This document shows, one piece after another, positions 7,820 through 17,893 of a stretch of DNA of 49,959 nucleotides. The notes beneath the pieces are model-generated. The model saw only the letters and a list, made by a program, of their open reading frames with translations. It was not told the DNA's origin and did no database searches. The translations under genes and the position numbers were made by a program. The first letter of the stretch is position 1. Each line of letters opens with the position of its first letter. Location of the stretch: assembly GCF_004614185.1 (NCBI RefSeq), contig NZ_SPVF01000132.1, positions 1 to 49,959 of the forward strand, read 5' to 3'. This DNA comes from Zemynaea arenosa. Lineage in GTDB: Bacteria; Pseudomonadota; Gammaproteobacteria; Burkholderiales; Burkholderiaceae_D.

Positions 7820-9328
7820 GTGCAGAACAGCTCCACCCCAGCAGGCCGCCCGGTGCGGCGCGTTGTTATCGCCGGCGGCGGCACGGCCGGCTGGATGGCC
7901 GCAGCGGCCCTGTCCCGCATTCTCGGCAAGCGCCTCGACCTCACCCTGGTGGAGTCGGACGAAATCGGCACCGTCGGCGTGGGCGAAGCGACCATCCCGA
8001 CCCTGCTCAACTTCCACAACATCCTGGAGATCAACGAGCGCGAATTCATGGCCGCGACCATGGCCACCTTCAAGCTCGGGATCAGCTTCGAGAACTGGCG
8101 CAACGTCAACGAGGACTACATCCACTCGTTCGGCCTGACCGGCACCGACCACTGGACCGCGGGCTTCCAGCACTTCTGGATGAAGGGCCGCGAGCGCGGG
8201 CTGGCCAGCGACTACGGCGACTACTGCCTGGAGCTGAAGGCCGCGCAGGCGCTCAAGTTCGCGCACCTGCCCAACAACGGCATGAATTACGCCTACCACA
8301 TGGACGCATCGCGCTACTCGCGCTTCCTGCGCACCATGAGCGAGCACCATGGGACCAAACGGGTGGAGGGCAAGATCGCCAAGGTCAACACGGATGCCGC
8401 CACGGGGCACATCACCTCGCTGACGCTGGATTCCGGCAGCACCATCGAGGGCGATCTGTTCATCGACTGTACCGGCTTCCGCGCCCTGCTGATCGGGCAG
8501 ACCATGGGCGTGCCGTACGAGGACTGGTCGCACTGGCTGTTCAACGACAGCGCGATCGCGGTGCAGACCGACGCCACCGGCCCGGCCGTGCCGATGACGC
8601 GCTCGATCGCGCATGCGTCGGGCTGGCAGTGGCGCATCCCGCTGCAGCACCGCATGGGCAACGGCGTGGTGTTCTCCAGCCGCTACATCGAGGACGATGC
8701 GGCCAAGTCGCTGCTTCTATCCACCGTCGCCGGCGAGCCGCTGACCGATCCGCGCGTGATCCGCTTCAAGCCCGGCCAGCGCCCGGAGACCTGGAAGGGC
8801 AACTGCGTGGCGCTGGGTCTTTCGTCCGGCTTCCTGGAACCGATCGAGTCGACCAGCATCCACCTGATCCAGCGCGGCATCATCCGGCTGATGCAGATGT
8901 TCCCGACCGACGGCATCAGCGCCCATGACGTGGCCGAGTTCAATCGCCAGTCCGCGCGCGAGCTGGAACACATCCGGGACTTCATCATCCTGCACTACAA
9001 AGTCACCAACCGCGTGGATTCGCCGTACTGGCGCGCGGCGCGCGAAATGGAGGTCCCGGCCTCGCTCCAGCACCGCATCGACCTGTTCCGCGAGACGGGC
9101 CGCGTGTTCCGCGAACCCACCGAACTGTTTGCCGAGAACTCGTGGATCCAGGTGATGCTCGGCCAGGGCATCATGCCGCGCACCCACCACCAGACCGCGG
9201 ACCTGATGGGCGACCATGAGCTGTCCGGCTTCCTGAACGGCATCCGCGACACCATCGCGCGCACCGTGGCCCAGCTGCCGCCGCACCAGGCCTACGTGCA
9301 GCAGTACTGCGGCATCCCCAAGATGTAA
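7820..9328 (+). CDS. Flavin-dependent tryptophan halogenase family protein (copy B)
   Basis: 502 residues from the GTG at 7820, chosen because AGGAGA lies 6 bp upstream; an open frame continues further up but only through the cupin gene. FAD motif GGGTAGW (residues 19-25), catalytic Lys85 in ATFKLG, a canonical W269-Q-W-R-I-P signature, and SGFLEPIE with the substrate-side Glu. Unlike copy A, all signature residues are canonical. Copies A and B are clearly paralogous families but differ through most of their length, so this is not a recent duplication. It is the last gene of the block. The two proteins may act on different groups of one substrate, or one may be regulatory; neither is shown. 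Confidence 0.87.
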   Translation: MQNSSTPAGRPVRRVVIAGGGTAGWMAAAALSRILGKRLDLTLVESDEIGTVGVGEATIPTLLNFHNILEINEREFMAATMATFKLGISFENWRNVNEDYIHSFGLTGTDHWTAGFQHFWMKGRERGLASDYGDYCLELKAAQALKFAHLPNNGMNYAYHMDASRYSRFLRTMSEHHGTKRVEGKIAKVNTDAATGHITSLTLDSGSTIEGDLFIDCTGFRALLIGQTMGVPYEDWSHWLFNDSAIAVQTDATGPAVPMTRSIAHASGWQWRIPLQHRMGNGVVFSSRYIEDDAAKSLLLSTVAGEPLTDPRVIRFKPGQRPETWKGNCVALGLSSGFLEPIESTSIHLIQRGIIRLMQMFPTDGISAHDVAEFNRQSARELEHIRDFIILHYKVTNRVDSPYWRAAREMEVPASLQHRIDLFRETGRVFREPTELFAENSWIQVMLGQGIMPRTHHQTADLMGDHELSGFLNGIRDTIARTVAQLPPHQAYVQQYCGIPKM

Positions 9329-9338
9329 GGGTCCAAAC

Positions 9339-9370
9339 AAAAAAGGCCGCCGCGATTGCCCGCGGCGGCC
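9339..9370 (-). terminator. Rho-independent terminator of the sugar operon
   Basis: 10-bp perfect GC-rich stem (9345-9354 with 9361-9370), 6-base loop, and six T on the minus strand after the stem. It lies 28 bp beyond the MFS stop and between two convergent units; only the minus side has the T-run. Confidence 0.8.
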
Positions 9371-9397
9371 AACCCTAACAGCTCACACTCACTACGC

Positions 9398-10720
9398 TTA
9401 CACCGTGACAGGCGGCGCCTCGGCCGCGACTTCCTTGTGCAGGTTGGCGTACTTCACGCCGTAGAACAGGATGTAGGCATAGCAGATCGCCGGCACGTAG
9501 AACGACGGCTGCAGCCCGATGGAGTCGGCCACCATCCCTTGCAGGAACGGCACGATCGCGCCACCCACGATGGCCATGCACAGGATCCCCGAGCCCTGGC
9601 CGGTGTACTTGCCCAGGCCATGCAGCGCGAGGCTGAAGATGGTCGGGAACATGATGGAATTGAACAGCCCCACCGCGAGGATCGCCCACATCGCCGTGTG
9701 GCCGGAGCCGTAGACCGCGGTCAGCACCAGCAGGATCACCGCGGCCGAATTGAAGGCCAGGGTCTTGCCCGGGCTGACGTAGCGCATCACCGCAAAGCCC
9801 ACGAAGCGGCCGATCAGCGCCCCGCCCCAGTAGTAGCTCACGTACTTGGCCGCTTCCGCCGCCGGCAGGCCCGCGATATGGCCTTCGCCAAGGAAGTTGA
9901 CCAGGAAGCTGCCGATCGAGACTTCGCCACCCACGTACAGGAAGATACCGAGGGTGCCCAGCACCAGGTGCGGGTAGTTGAGGGCCGAGCCTTTCTCATT
10001 CACGCCGTCGATCGATGCGTCGTCGTGCGTGATCTTCGGCAGCTTGGCAACCGCGAACAGCACCGCCAGCACCGCCAGCGCGATAGCCAGGCCGATGTAC
10101 GGCCCCTGCACGGTCGACACTTCCTGCGCGCGGTGCGCGGCCTGCTCGGCGGGCGAGAGCTTCGCCAGCTGGTCGGCGGCGATGCTGGTGACGGTCCCGA
10201 GGATCAGCATACCGCCCACGGCCGGGCCGATGGTGGTGCCGAGTGAATTGAAGGCCTGGGTCAGGGTCAGGCGGCTGGAGGCGGTGCGTGCCGGGCCGAG
10301 GACCGTGACGTAGGGGTTGGCGGCCACCTGCAGGATCGTGATCCCGGCCGCCAGCACGAAGAAGGCAAACAGGAACAGGCCGTAGCCGCTCATCGAGGCC
10401 GGGTAGAACATCGCGCAACCCGCCGCCGCGACCAGCAGGCCCACCACGGCGCCCTTCTGGTACCCGAGCCGCTTGATCAGCGCCCCGGCGGGAATCGATA
10501 CGATGAAGTAGGCGCCGAAGAAGCAGAACTGCACCAGCATCGCCTGCACATAGGTCAGCGTGTAGATCGACTTCAGGTGCGGGATCAGCACGTCGTTCAG
10601 TGACGTCAGGAGGCCCCACATGAAGAACAGGATGGTGACGATCACCAGCGGCGCGGTGGTGTTACCGGGCGTGGTGTCCAGCGCCGGGTTGACGGCGGTG
10701 GTGGAAGAAGAAGCTTGCAT
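9398..10720 (-). CDS. Sugar MFS transporter, FucP / glucose-galactose type
   Basis: 440 residues with about 12 hydrophobic segments. The N-terminal [19 protein letters not shown] block and the [12 protein letters not shown] segment are characteristic of the FucP/GluP family of proton-sugar symporters. GGAG lies 6 bp before the ATG. It is the last gene of the GH1-GH3-glucokinase-MFS operon, separated from glk by 40 bp. Next to glucokinase, the expected cargo is free glucose released in the periplasm by the GH3 enzyme. The sugar is inferred from context. Confidence 0.85.
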   Translation of the reverse strand: MQASSSTTAVNPALDTTPGNTTAPLVIVTILFFMWGLLTSLNDVLIPHLKSIYTLTYVQAMLVQFCFFGAYFIVSIPAGALIKRLGYQKGAVVGLLVAAAGCAMFYPASMSGYGLFLFAFFVLAAGITILQVAANPYVTVLGPARTASSRLTLTQAFNSLGTTIGPAVGGMLILGTVTSIAADQLAKLSPAEQAAHRAQEVSTVQGPYIGLAIALAVLAVLFAVAKLPKITHDDASIDGVNEKGSALNYPHLVLGTLGIFLYVGGEVSIGSFLVNFLGEGHIAGLPAAEAAKYVSYYWGGALIGRFVGFAVMRYVSPGKTLAFNSAAVILLVLTAVYGSGHTAMWAILAVGLFNSIMFPTIFSLALHGLGKYTGQGSGILCMAIVGGAIVPFLQGMVADSIGLQPSFYVPAICYAYILFYGVKYANLHKEVAAEAPPVTV

Positions 10721-10760
10721 GGTGTCTCCGGGGTCTCCGAGTGTCGTTCTGTTTTGACTT

Positions 10761-11744
10761 CTATTGTTCGGCCGCGATCTTTGCGGACAGCATGGCCGCC
10801 ACGCCGATCAGGGCCGGGTACTGCTCCGTGATGAGGTAGGTCGGGATGCGCGCGAGGTAGCTGCTGAGCCGCCCCTTGTCCTCGAACCGCTGGCGGAACT
10901 GCGATTCGCTGAACAGCTTTCCCAGCCGCGGCACGATGCCGCCGCCGATGTACATGCCGCCCGTCGCGCCCAGGGTCAGCGCCACGTTGCCCGCCACGCT
11001 TCCGAGTATTGCACAGAACATCTTCACGGTGGCTTCACAGGCGGCGCTTTCCGCGCCTTGCCCGTCGAGCGCACGGCCAGTGATGTCCGGCGCCGCCAGC
11101 CGTTCGCCGGTGCGGGCGCGGTGGATCAGCTCCAGCCCCATGCCGGACAGCAGGCGCTCGGCCGACACGTGGCCGAATTCATTCCACAAAAAGTCGAGGA
11201 TGCGCGCCTCCTCGCGGTTGTTCGGCGCGAAAGTGGCGTGCCCGCCTTCGCTGGCCAGCGGGACCCAGCCGGTGCCGGCCGGGATCACGCCGCCCACACC
11301 GAGGCCGGTGCCAGGGCCGATCAACCCGATGGCGCGGCCGTGCAGCTCTTCGCCGCCGCCAATGCGTTCACGCTGGCTGGGCTGCAGGTATGGCAGCGAC
11401 ATCGCCAGCGCGGTGAAGTCGTTCACCACCAGCAGGGTCGCCAGATTGCGCTCCGTGCGCAGGCCCGAGATGGAGAAGCTCCAGTGGTGATTGGTCATGC
11501 TCACCACATCGCTTTCGACCGGATTGGCGATGGCGATGGCGGCATGGCGCACCGACTGCACGGCGTAGCCGCGCTGGCCCGCCAGCGCCAGGTAGGCGCT
11601 CATTGCGTCACCGATGGTCGCGTGCTGCGCGCAGCTCAGCACCTCGATGCATTCGAACTGCCCCGGGCCGGTCTGCAGCGCGAACCGGGCGTTGGTGCCG
11701 CCGATGTCCGCGAGCAGGCGCAGCTCGTCGAAGGTGGTGATCAT
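10761..11744 (-). CDS. glk: Glucokinase (bacterial Glk family)
   Basis: 327 residues. Phosphorylates glucose with ATP to glucose-6-phosphate in the cytoplasm. [13 protein letters not shown] at the N-terminus is the phosphate-binding motif of the Glk family, and [10 protein letters not shown] and EGGHATF in the middle are its glucose/ATP site motifs; it lacks the ROK zinc motif. The ATG overlaps the GH3 stop as ATGA, which supports this start over a longer open frame running into the GH3 gene. Length is normal for the family. Its place between a beta-glucosidase and a glucose transporter explains its role: it traps glucose from both routes. Confidence 0.92.
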   Translation of the reverse strand: MITTFDELRLLADIGGTNARFALQTGPGQFECIEVLSCAQHATIGDAMSAYLALAGQRGYAVQSVRHAAIAIANPVESDVVSMTNHHWSFSISGLRTERNLATLLVVNDFTALAMSLPYLQPSQRERIGGGEELHGRAIGLIGPGTGLGVGGVIPAGTGWVPLASEGGHATFAPNNREEARILDFLWNEFGHVSAERLLSGMGLELIHRARTGERLAAPDITGRALDGQGAESAACEATVKMFCAILGSVAGNVALTLGATGGMYIGGGIVPRLGKLFSESQFRQRFEDKGRLSSYLARIPTYLITEQYPALIGVAAMLSAKIAAEQ

Positions 11745-14254
11745 TTCAGGTCCTCGCAGCGCACCACATCCGCGCCGGCTGCAGCGCCCCCGGCGATCTC
11801 GATGTTCGCGAAGGAGGCGGTGAACGCGCCCTGGCTGGTCACGCCGAACGGGGTGTCGACCTTGGCCAGGTCCGCGCCCTTGGCGGTGAAGCAGGCCAGC
11901 GGCACCTTGACGGTCTGCTTGCCCTTGCCGGCCAGGTGCGCGAACAGCGCAGTGGCATTGACGTCGGCGCACTTGCCTGCACCGCACATGGACAGCGTGA
12001 CCGCGCCCGCCGGTGCGGCGGAGACGATGGTGTCGAAACGCAGCACGCCCTTGTCACTCACGCGGGACGGGAGAGCCAGCGGCTTGGCGCCCTTGGCTTC
12101 CAGGGTCGCGGGGCCGCTCCACTTGCCCTGCTTGGCGTCCTGCTGGGTGCTGATCTGCGCGGTCGCCACTTCGATGCCCGGCAGCGTGAACACGGCATTC
12201 AGGTCGGCGCCTAGCGGCTTGGTCTCGCTGCCGGAGCGGACGACCAGCGGGAAGCTGGTGCGGTCGGCCTGGCTGTTGACCGGGTAGGTGTTGGAGGCGC
12301 CGCCGCAGCCGCCTTCCGGCGTGCTGGCGTCCAGCATACCCAGCTTCGAGCGGGTCGCCTTCTTCAAGCCGTAGTTGAGCGGGAACAGCGGCGCGTAGCC
12401 GGCGTCACTGAAGTTGAGCGGCGTCTGGCAGGCGGACTTCGGCCACGAGAACGACAGCTTGCCGGTGAAGTCGTAGGCCTTCGGGCCGGCGACCAGCAGG
12501 TCCGCCACGCCCTTGCCCTCGGAGCCCGGCAGCCAGGCAGCAATGAAGGTGTCCGAAAGGTTGAGCAGGTCGTTGACGTACAGCGGACGGCCGGACAGGA
12601 ACACCGTCACCACCGGCTTGCCCTTGCCCGCGACAGCCTGCAGCACGGCCAGGTCTTCCGGGTAGCGGCTGCTGTGGCGCAGCGTCGCGCCAGGGCCGAT
12701 GTCGCCATCGCCTTCCGCATACGGGCGCTCGCCAATCACGGCGATCACTGCGTCGTACTTGCTCACGTCGACGCCTGCGGCATCGAGGCTGTAATCCACC
12801 TTGCCATTGCCCGCAGCCGCCTTGATCCCGGTGAGGATCGAGTCGCCGTTCGGGAAGTCGGCGTTGGTGTTGTCCGTGCCCTGCCAGGTCAGCGACCAGC
12901 CGCCGGACTGGATGGACAGGTTATCCGCGCCCTTGCCCACCACGAGGATCTTCTTCCCTTTCGCGAGCGGCAGGGCCGGGCCTTCGTTCTTGAGCAGCAC
13001 CAGCGACTGACGCACCGCCTGGCGGGCCAGTGCGCGGTCCTGCAGCGCATCCTGCTTGCCCGCGTAGGCATTCTGCGACGGGCGCTTGCCGAACAGGCCC
13101 GCACGCAGCTTGACGCGCACGATGCGGGTCACCGCATCGTCGATACGCGCCATCGGGATCTCGCCCGATTTCACCTGGGCGATGGTATTGGCGATGAAGG
13201 CCTTCCAGTCGTCCGGCGCCATGATCATGTCCAACCCAGCGTTGATCGCCTGCGGGCAGCTGTCGACGCGGCAGCCCGGTACCTCGGCGATGCCGTTCCA
13301 GTCGCTGACCACGAAGCCATCGAACCCCAGCTTGGTCTTCAGGATGTCGGTGAGCGCACCGCGGCTGCCGTGCATCTTGCCGTAGTTGACGCCATTGGCC
13401 ACGTCGTCCCAGGTGTTGAAGGAGGCCATGACGGTCTGCGCGCCCGCCTGCAGGCCGCTGTAGTAGCCCTGCGCATGGAGGTTCATCATCTGCGCGGCGC
13501 TGGCCTTGGTCACGCCACGGTCCTTGCCCTGGTCCGTGCCGCCGTCGCCCATGAAGTGCTTGATGCTGGCGATGACGTTGGCGTCGTCCTTGAACGCACC
13601 CTGCAGGCCGCGCACATAGGGGCCCGCGTAGCTCTTCACCAGCAGCGGATCTTCCGAGAAGCTTTCGTAGGTGCGTCCCCAGCGGTCGTCCTGCACCACC
13701 GCCAATGTGGGACCAAAGACCCAGGCCAGGCCGGTGGCGCGCACCGCCTTGCCAGTGGCGGCGCCAATCTTTTCCGCCAGCTTGGGGTCATGGGCGGCGC
13801 CGAGGCCGATGTTGTGCGGGTACAGGGTCGCGCCCATCACGTTGTTGTTGCCGTGGACCGCGTCGATACCCCAGATGACCGGGATCTTGACCGGCATGTC
13901 GGTGGCCATGGACGCGTCGTAGTAGGCATCGGCCGCCTTGACCCAGTCCGCCGCGGTGGCGCGCTTGTTCATCCCCGGCCAGCTGCCGCCGCCACCGAGC
14001 ACGGAGCCCAGGAAGTACTTGCGCACGTCGTCCGGCGTCACGGACTTGATCTCGCCCTGCGTCATTTGCCCGATCTTCTGCTCCAGCGTCATCTTGCTCA
14101 CGATCTCGGCGACGCGCGCTTCCAGCTTGGGATCCTTGGCGATGGCGCTCTGGATGTGCGGCCAGGCCGTCAGCGGCTGGACCGGTGCGGCGAAGGCCGG
14201 GAGGGACAGCGCGGCGGCCAGCGCCAGCATGCGGGGGCGGAACGGGGTTTTCAT
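11741..14254 (-). CDS. GH3 beta-glucosidase / exo-beta-glucanase, periplasmic
   Basis: 837 residues with a signal peptide (about residues 1-22, ending AFA). The domain order is GH3 TIM barrel, GH3 C-terminal sandwich and a C-terminal beta domain. Motifs: MTLEQKIGQMTQ at the start of the barrel, a KHFMGDGGTDQGKDRG substrate loop, and VVSDWNG carrying the nucleophile Asp318. The length and extra C-terminal region match exo-1,3/1,4-beta-glucan glucohydrolases of Gram-negative bacteria. It releases glucose from beta-glucan oligomers entering through the TonB receptor. It begins 39 bp after the GH1 stop and ends in an ATGA overlap with glk. Whether it prefers 1,3 or 1,4 linkages cannot be told from sequence alone. 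Confidence 0.9.
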   Translation of the reverse strand: MKTPFRPRMLALAAALSLPAFAAPVQPLTAWPHIQSAIAKDPKLEARVAEIVSKMTLEQKIGQMTQGEIKSVTPDDVRKYFLGSVLGGGGSWPGMNKRATAADWVKAADAYYDASMATDMPVKIPVIWGIDAVHGNNNVMGATLYPHNIGLGAAHDPKLAEKIGAATGKAVRATGLAWVFGPTLAVVQDDRWGRTYESFSEDPLLVKSYAGPYVRGLQGAFKDDANVIASIKHFMGDGGTDQGKDRGVTKASAAQMMNLHAQGYYSGLQAGAQTVMASFNTWDDVANGVNYGKMHGSRGALTDILKTKLGFDGFVVSDWNGIAEVPGCRVDSCPQAINAGLDMIMAPDDWKAFIANTIAQVKSGEIPMARIDDAVTRIVRVKLRAGLFGKRPSQNAYAGKQDALQDRALARQAVRQSLVLLKNEGPALPLAKGKKILVVGKGADNLSIQSGGWSLTWQGTDNTNADFPNGDSILTGIKAAAGNGKVDYSLDAAGVDVSKYDAVIAVIGERPYAEGDGDIGPGATLRHSSRYPEDLAVLQAVAGKGKPVVTVFLSGRPLYVNDLLNLSDTFIAAWLPGSEGKGVADLLVAGPKAYDFTGKLSFSWPKSACQTPLNFSDAGYAPLFPLNYGLKKATRSKLGMLDASTPEGGCGGASNTYPVNSQADRTSFPLVVRSGSETKPLGADLNAVFTLPGIEVATAQISTQQDAKQGKWSGPATLEAKGAKPLALPSRVSDKGVLRFDTIVSAAPAGAVTLSMCGAGKCADVNATALFAHLAGKGKQTVKVPLACFTAKGADLAKVDTPFGVTSQGAFTASFANIEIAGGAAAGADVVRCEDLK

Positions 14255-14293
14255 GAAGATGTCTCGATCGTTATTGTGTTTTTGGGGAGCCGC

Positions 14294-15664
14294 TCAGCCC
14301 TCGTGGTGCAGGAAGGCGCGGTACCACTTGCCGCTGTCTTTCAGACGGCGCTGCTGCGAATCGTAGTCGATATGGATCAGGCCAAAACGGCGCAGGTAGC
14401 CTTCCGCCCACTCGAAGTTGTCGATCAGGCTCCAGGCAAAATAGCCCTTCACGGGCACGCCGCTGTCGATGGCGTTCTTCATCGCGGCCAGGTGGCGCTT
14501 GAGGTAGCGGCGGCGGCCCGCGTCGTCGATGTTCCCGTCCGCGCCGACCACGTCTTCATACGCCGAGCCGTTTTCGGTCACGTAGATCGGGCCCGGATGG
14601 TAGTCGGACTGGATGCGGGTGAGGAGGTTGGACAGGCCCTCCGGCGAGACTTCCCAGCCCATCGCGGTCTTCTCGGCGTCCGCTTTCGGCGGCAGCACCT
14701 TGGCGTCGAGCGGACCGTGGCCCTGCTCGTCCGCGATGATCTCGGGGAAGTAGTAGTTCACGCCGAGGAAGTCGGTCTTCACCGCGATCGCGTCCATGTC
14801 GCCTGGCTCGACGACCGGGTTGGCGTCACCGAAAATCTCGGCCATCTGCGCCGGGTAGCCGCGGCCATACAGCGGGTCGAGGAACCAGCGGTAGCGCAGG
14901 CCGTCATGGCGCGCGGCCGCGGCCTGGTCGGCGGCACTGTCGGTGGCGGCGCGCAACGGATGCAGGCTGAGGGCGATGCCCACGCGCGCGTTCGGCACGT
15001 TGGCGCGGATCAGCGGGACTGCCTTCCCGTGCGAGAGCAGTACGTGGTGGCACACCTGCAGCGCGGTCTTGAAGTCGGTCAGGCCCGGCGCGTGCACGCC
15101 CTCATAGTTGCCGAGGATGGCCGTGCACCACGGCTCGTTATGCGTGATCCAGTTGGTGACGCGGTCGCCCAGGCGGCGCGTGACCGCGTCCACGAACTGC
15201 AGGTACGCATCGACCGTGGCGCGGTTGGCCCAGCCGCCCTGCTCCTGCAGGTGCTGCGGCAGGTCCCAGTGGTACAGCGTGGCCCACGGCTCCAGGCCGC
15301 GTTCCAGCATGCCGTCCACCAGGCGCGAATAGAAGTCGAGGCCCTTCTCGTTGACCTGTCCATCCTCGGTGATGATGCGCGGCCAGGCGATCGAGAAGCG
15401 GTAGGCATTGATGCCCATGCTGCGCGCGATGTCGAAATCCTCCGGCCAGCGGTGGTAGTGATCGCAGGCGACCGCGCCGTTGGAGCCGTCGCGGATCTTG
15501 CCGGGCGTCGCGCAGAAGCGGTCCCAGATCGATTCGACCCGGCCATCCTCGGCCCCGGCCCCTTCGATCTGGTACGACGAGGTGGCACAGCCCCACAGGA
15601 AGTCGGAGGCGAAATCGGCACGCGCCGGGGCTTGTGGCTCGGGGCTGGTTGGTGTCGTCGTCAT
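14294..15664 (-). CDS. GH1 beta-glucosidase, cytoplasmic
   Basis: 456 residues, no signal peptide. Retaining glycosidase: the acid/base Glu177 is in THNEPW and the nucleophile Glu364 in YVTENGSAY. The N-terminal FLWGCATSSYQIEG signature is complete, and YRFSIAWPRI is the usual second block. It hydrolyses short beta-glucosides (cellobiose, sophorose or laminaribiose class) brought in by the ABC importer. First gene of the GH1-GH3-glk-MFS operon; its promoter contains the LacI-type operator at 15702-15717. Confidence 0.93.
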   Translation of the reverse strand: MTTTPTSPEPQAPARADFASDFLWGCATSSYQIEGAGAEDGRVESIWDRFCATPGKIRDGSNGAVACDHYHRWPEDFDIARSMGINAYRFSIAWPRIITEDGQVNEKGLDFYSRLVDGMLERGLEPWATLYHWDLPQHLQEQGGWANRATVDAYLQFVDAVTRRLGDRVTNWITHNEPWCTAILGNYEGVHAPGLTDFKTALQVCHHVLLSHGKAVPLIRANVPNARVGIALSLHPLRAATDSAADQAAAARHDGLRYRWFLDPLYGRGYPAQMAEIFGDANPVVEPGDMDAIAVKTDFLGVNYYFPEIIADEQGHGPLDAKVLPPKADAEKTAMGWEVSPEGLSNLLTRIQSDYHPGPIYVTENGSAYEDVVGADGNIDDAGRRRYLKRHLAAMKNAIDSGVPVKGYFAWSLIDNFEWAEGYLRRFGLIHIDYDSQQRRLKDSGKWYRAFLHHEG

Positions 15665-15688
15665 ATCTCGTCAGGTAGTTATGGTTCT

Positions 15689-15717
15689 AGAGTAGCAGAA
15701 TTTGGAAAGGTTTCCAA
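15689..15717 (-). promoter_or_regulatory. Promoter of the GH1-GH3-glk-MFS operon
   Basis: Minus strand: TTGGAA (15712-15717), 17-bp spacer, TACTCT (15689-15694). The -35 box is one half of the operator, so repressor and RNA polymerase would compete directly, unlike at the other three promoters where the operator is downstream of -10. Confidence 0.5.
15702..15717. promoter_or_regulatory. LacI-type operator, GH1 operon
   Basis: TTGGAAAGGTTTCCAA: both half-sites are conserved and only the central dinucleotide departs from symmetry (GG instead of CG). It lies 37 bp upstream of the GH1 start. Confidence 0.75.
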
Positions 15718-15726
15718 TCTCGACGT

Positions 15727-15761
15727 AAAAAAAGGCCGCTCCACGGTGACAAGGGAGCGGC
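15727..15761 (-). terminator. Rho-independent terminator of the lacI-type gene
   Basis: 8-bp stem GCCGCTCC / GGAGCGGC (15735-15742, 15754-15761) with an 11-base loop, followed on the minus strand by seven T. It begins right after the regulator's stop codon and separates the importer/regulator unit from the GH1 promoter. Confidence 0.8.
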
Positions 15762-15762
15762 T

Positions 15763-16791
15763 TTACCGCGGCTTGCGCGGCTTCGATCCAGCCCGGGCCA
15801 GCGATGCCCGCAGCGTCACGCTGACGGGGAAGGTGCGGGTCACGGGGCGCTTCAGGTCATAGCACAGGTTCAGCAGGGCATTCAGGCCGTTCTCGGTCAT
15901 CTCGCGCCATGGCATGTGGACGGAGGTCAGGCGCGGCGCCGAGAACGCGGCGCTGGGCGTGTCGTCGTAGCCGATCACGGACAGGTCGTGCGGCACGCGA
16001 ATGCCGGCTTCCTGGAAATAGGAGAGCGCGCCCACCGCCATCTCGTCGTTGGCGCAGAACAGCGCGGTGAACGGGTGGCCGGACTCGGTCAGCTCCTTGG
16101 CCGCGGCCCAGCCGCCAGCCGGCGAGAAGTCGCTTTCGACCACCCACATGGTGTTGGTGTCGACGCCCGCCTCCTCCAGCTCCGCGCGGAAGCCGCGCAG
16201 GCGCGCCACGTTGTCGGGCAGGACCGCCGGGCCGCCGACCACCGCGATGTCGCGGTGCTTGTGGTCCAGCAGGGTGCGCGCCGCCAGGCGGCCGCCCAGT
16301 TCATGGTCCACCGTGAAGCACTGCTCGGGGATGCTGTCGAATTGATGGTTGAGGGCCACCAGCCGGTTCTGCGCAGGGCCCAGCTGTGCAAGGTCGTCCT
16401 CGTTCAGGGCGCCGGTCATCATGATCAGGCCATCGCACCCGCGCTCGATCAGGAACTGGATCCCTTCCATGGCCTGGCGGCGCTGGTCGCCCACGCCGGA
16501 GCCGAAGGCCACCACCATGTGCAGGCCCGCCGAACGCAGCTCGGTGTCGATGATCTGCAGGATCGGGGTGTAGAAGGTGCCCGAGAGGACCGGGATGTAC
16601 ACGCCGATCATCTGCGAGGAGCCGGACAGCAGCGCGCGCGCCGCGTGCGAGGGGCGGAATCCGAGTTCGTCGATGGCCTTCTTCACGCGGGCGAGCGTCG
16701 CGGGCGACACCGAGCCCTTCCCGCTGACCACGCGGGAGGCCGTCCCCAGCCCGACTCCGGCCAGGCGCGCTACGTCTTTAATGGTGGCCAA
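15763..16791 (-). CDS. LacI-family transcriptional repressor of the beta-glucoside locus
   Basis: 342 residues. N-terminal helix-turn-helix TIKDVARLAGVGLGTASRVV (residues 3-22), hinge helix near residues 45-58 (PSHAARALLSG), then a periplasmic-binding-like ligand domain with VIGYDDTPSAA near the C-terminus. The start codon is TTG at 16789-16791: the LacI family nearly always begins MATIKDVA, and no ATG exists in the short gap before it. It is the last gene of the ABC unit, 57 bp after the ATPase gene, and ends in its own terminator. It is the obvious candidate to bind the four TGGAAACGTTTCCA-like sites; the inducer is presumably a beta-glucoside. Confidence 0.9.
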   Translation of the reverse strand: MATIKDVARLAGVGLGTASRVVSGKGSVSPATLARVKKAIDELGFRPSHAARALLSGSSQMIGVYIPVLSGTFYTPILQIIDTELRSAGLHMVVAFGSGVGDQRRQAMEGIQFLIERGCDGLIMMTGALNEDDLAQLGPAQNRLVALNHQFDSIPEQCFTVDHELGGRLAARTLLDHKHRDIAVVGGPAVLPDNVARLRGFRAELEEAGVDTNTMWVVESDFSPAGGWAAAKELTESGHPFTALFCANDEMAVGALSYFQEAGIRVPHDLSVIGYDDTPSAAFSAPRLTSVHMPWREMTENGLNALLNLCYDLKRPVTRTFPVSVTLRASLARAGSKPRKPR

Positions 16792-16848
16792 TCCGACTAC
16801 CCCGTTTCAAAAATAGCCGCAAGCATAGCACTTGGCGGCTTGCGATGT

Positions 16849-17889
<1,041 letters not shown>

Positions 17890-17893
17890 TGCG

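Noticed and set aside
4443-9328. The two halogenase genes as a recent tandem duplication
   Set aside because: They share family motifs but differ through most of their length and are separated by unrelated genes.
12674-15862. 1,062-codon open frame antisense across GH3, GH1 and the intergenic promoter
   Set aside because: It runs through two enzyme genes, a promoter and a terminator; composition is that of a shadow frame.
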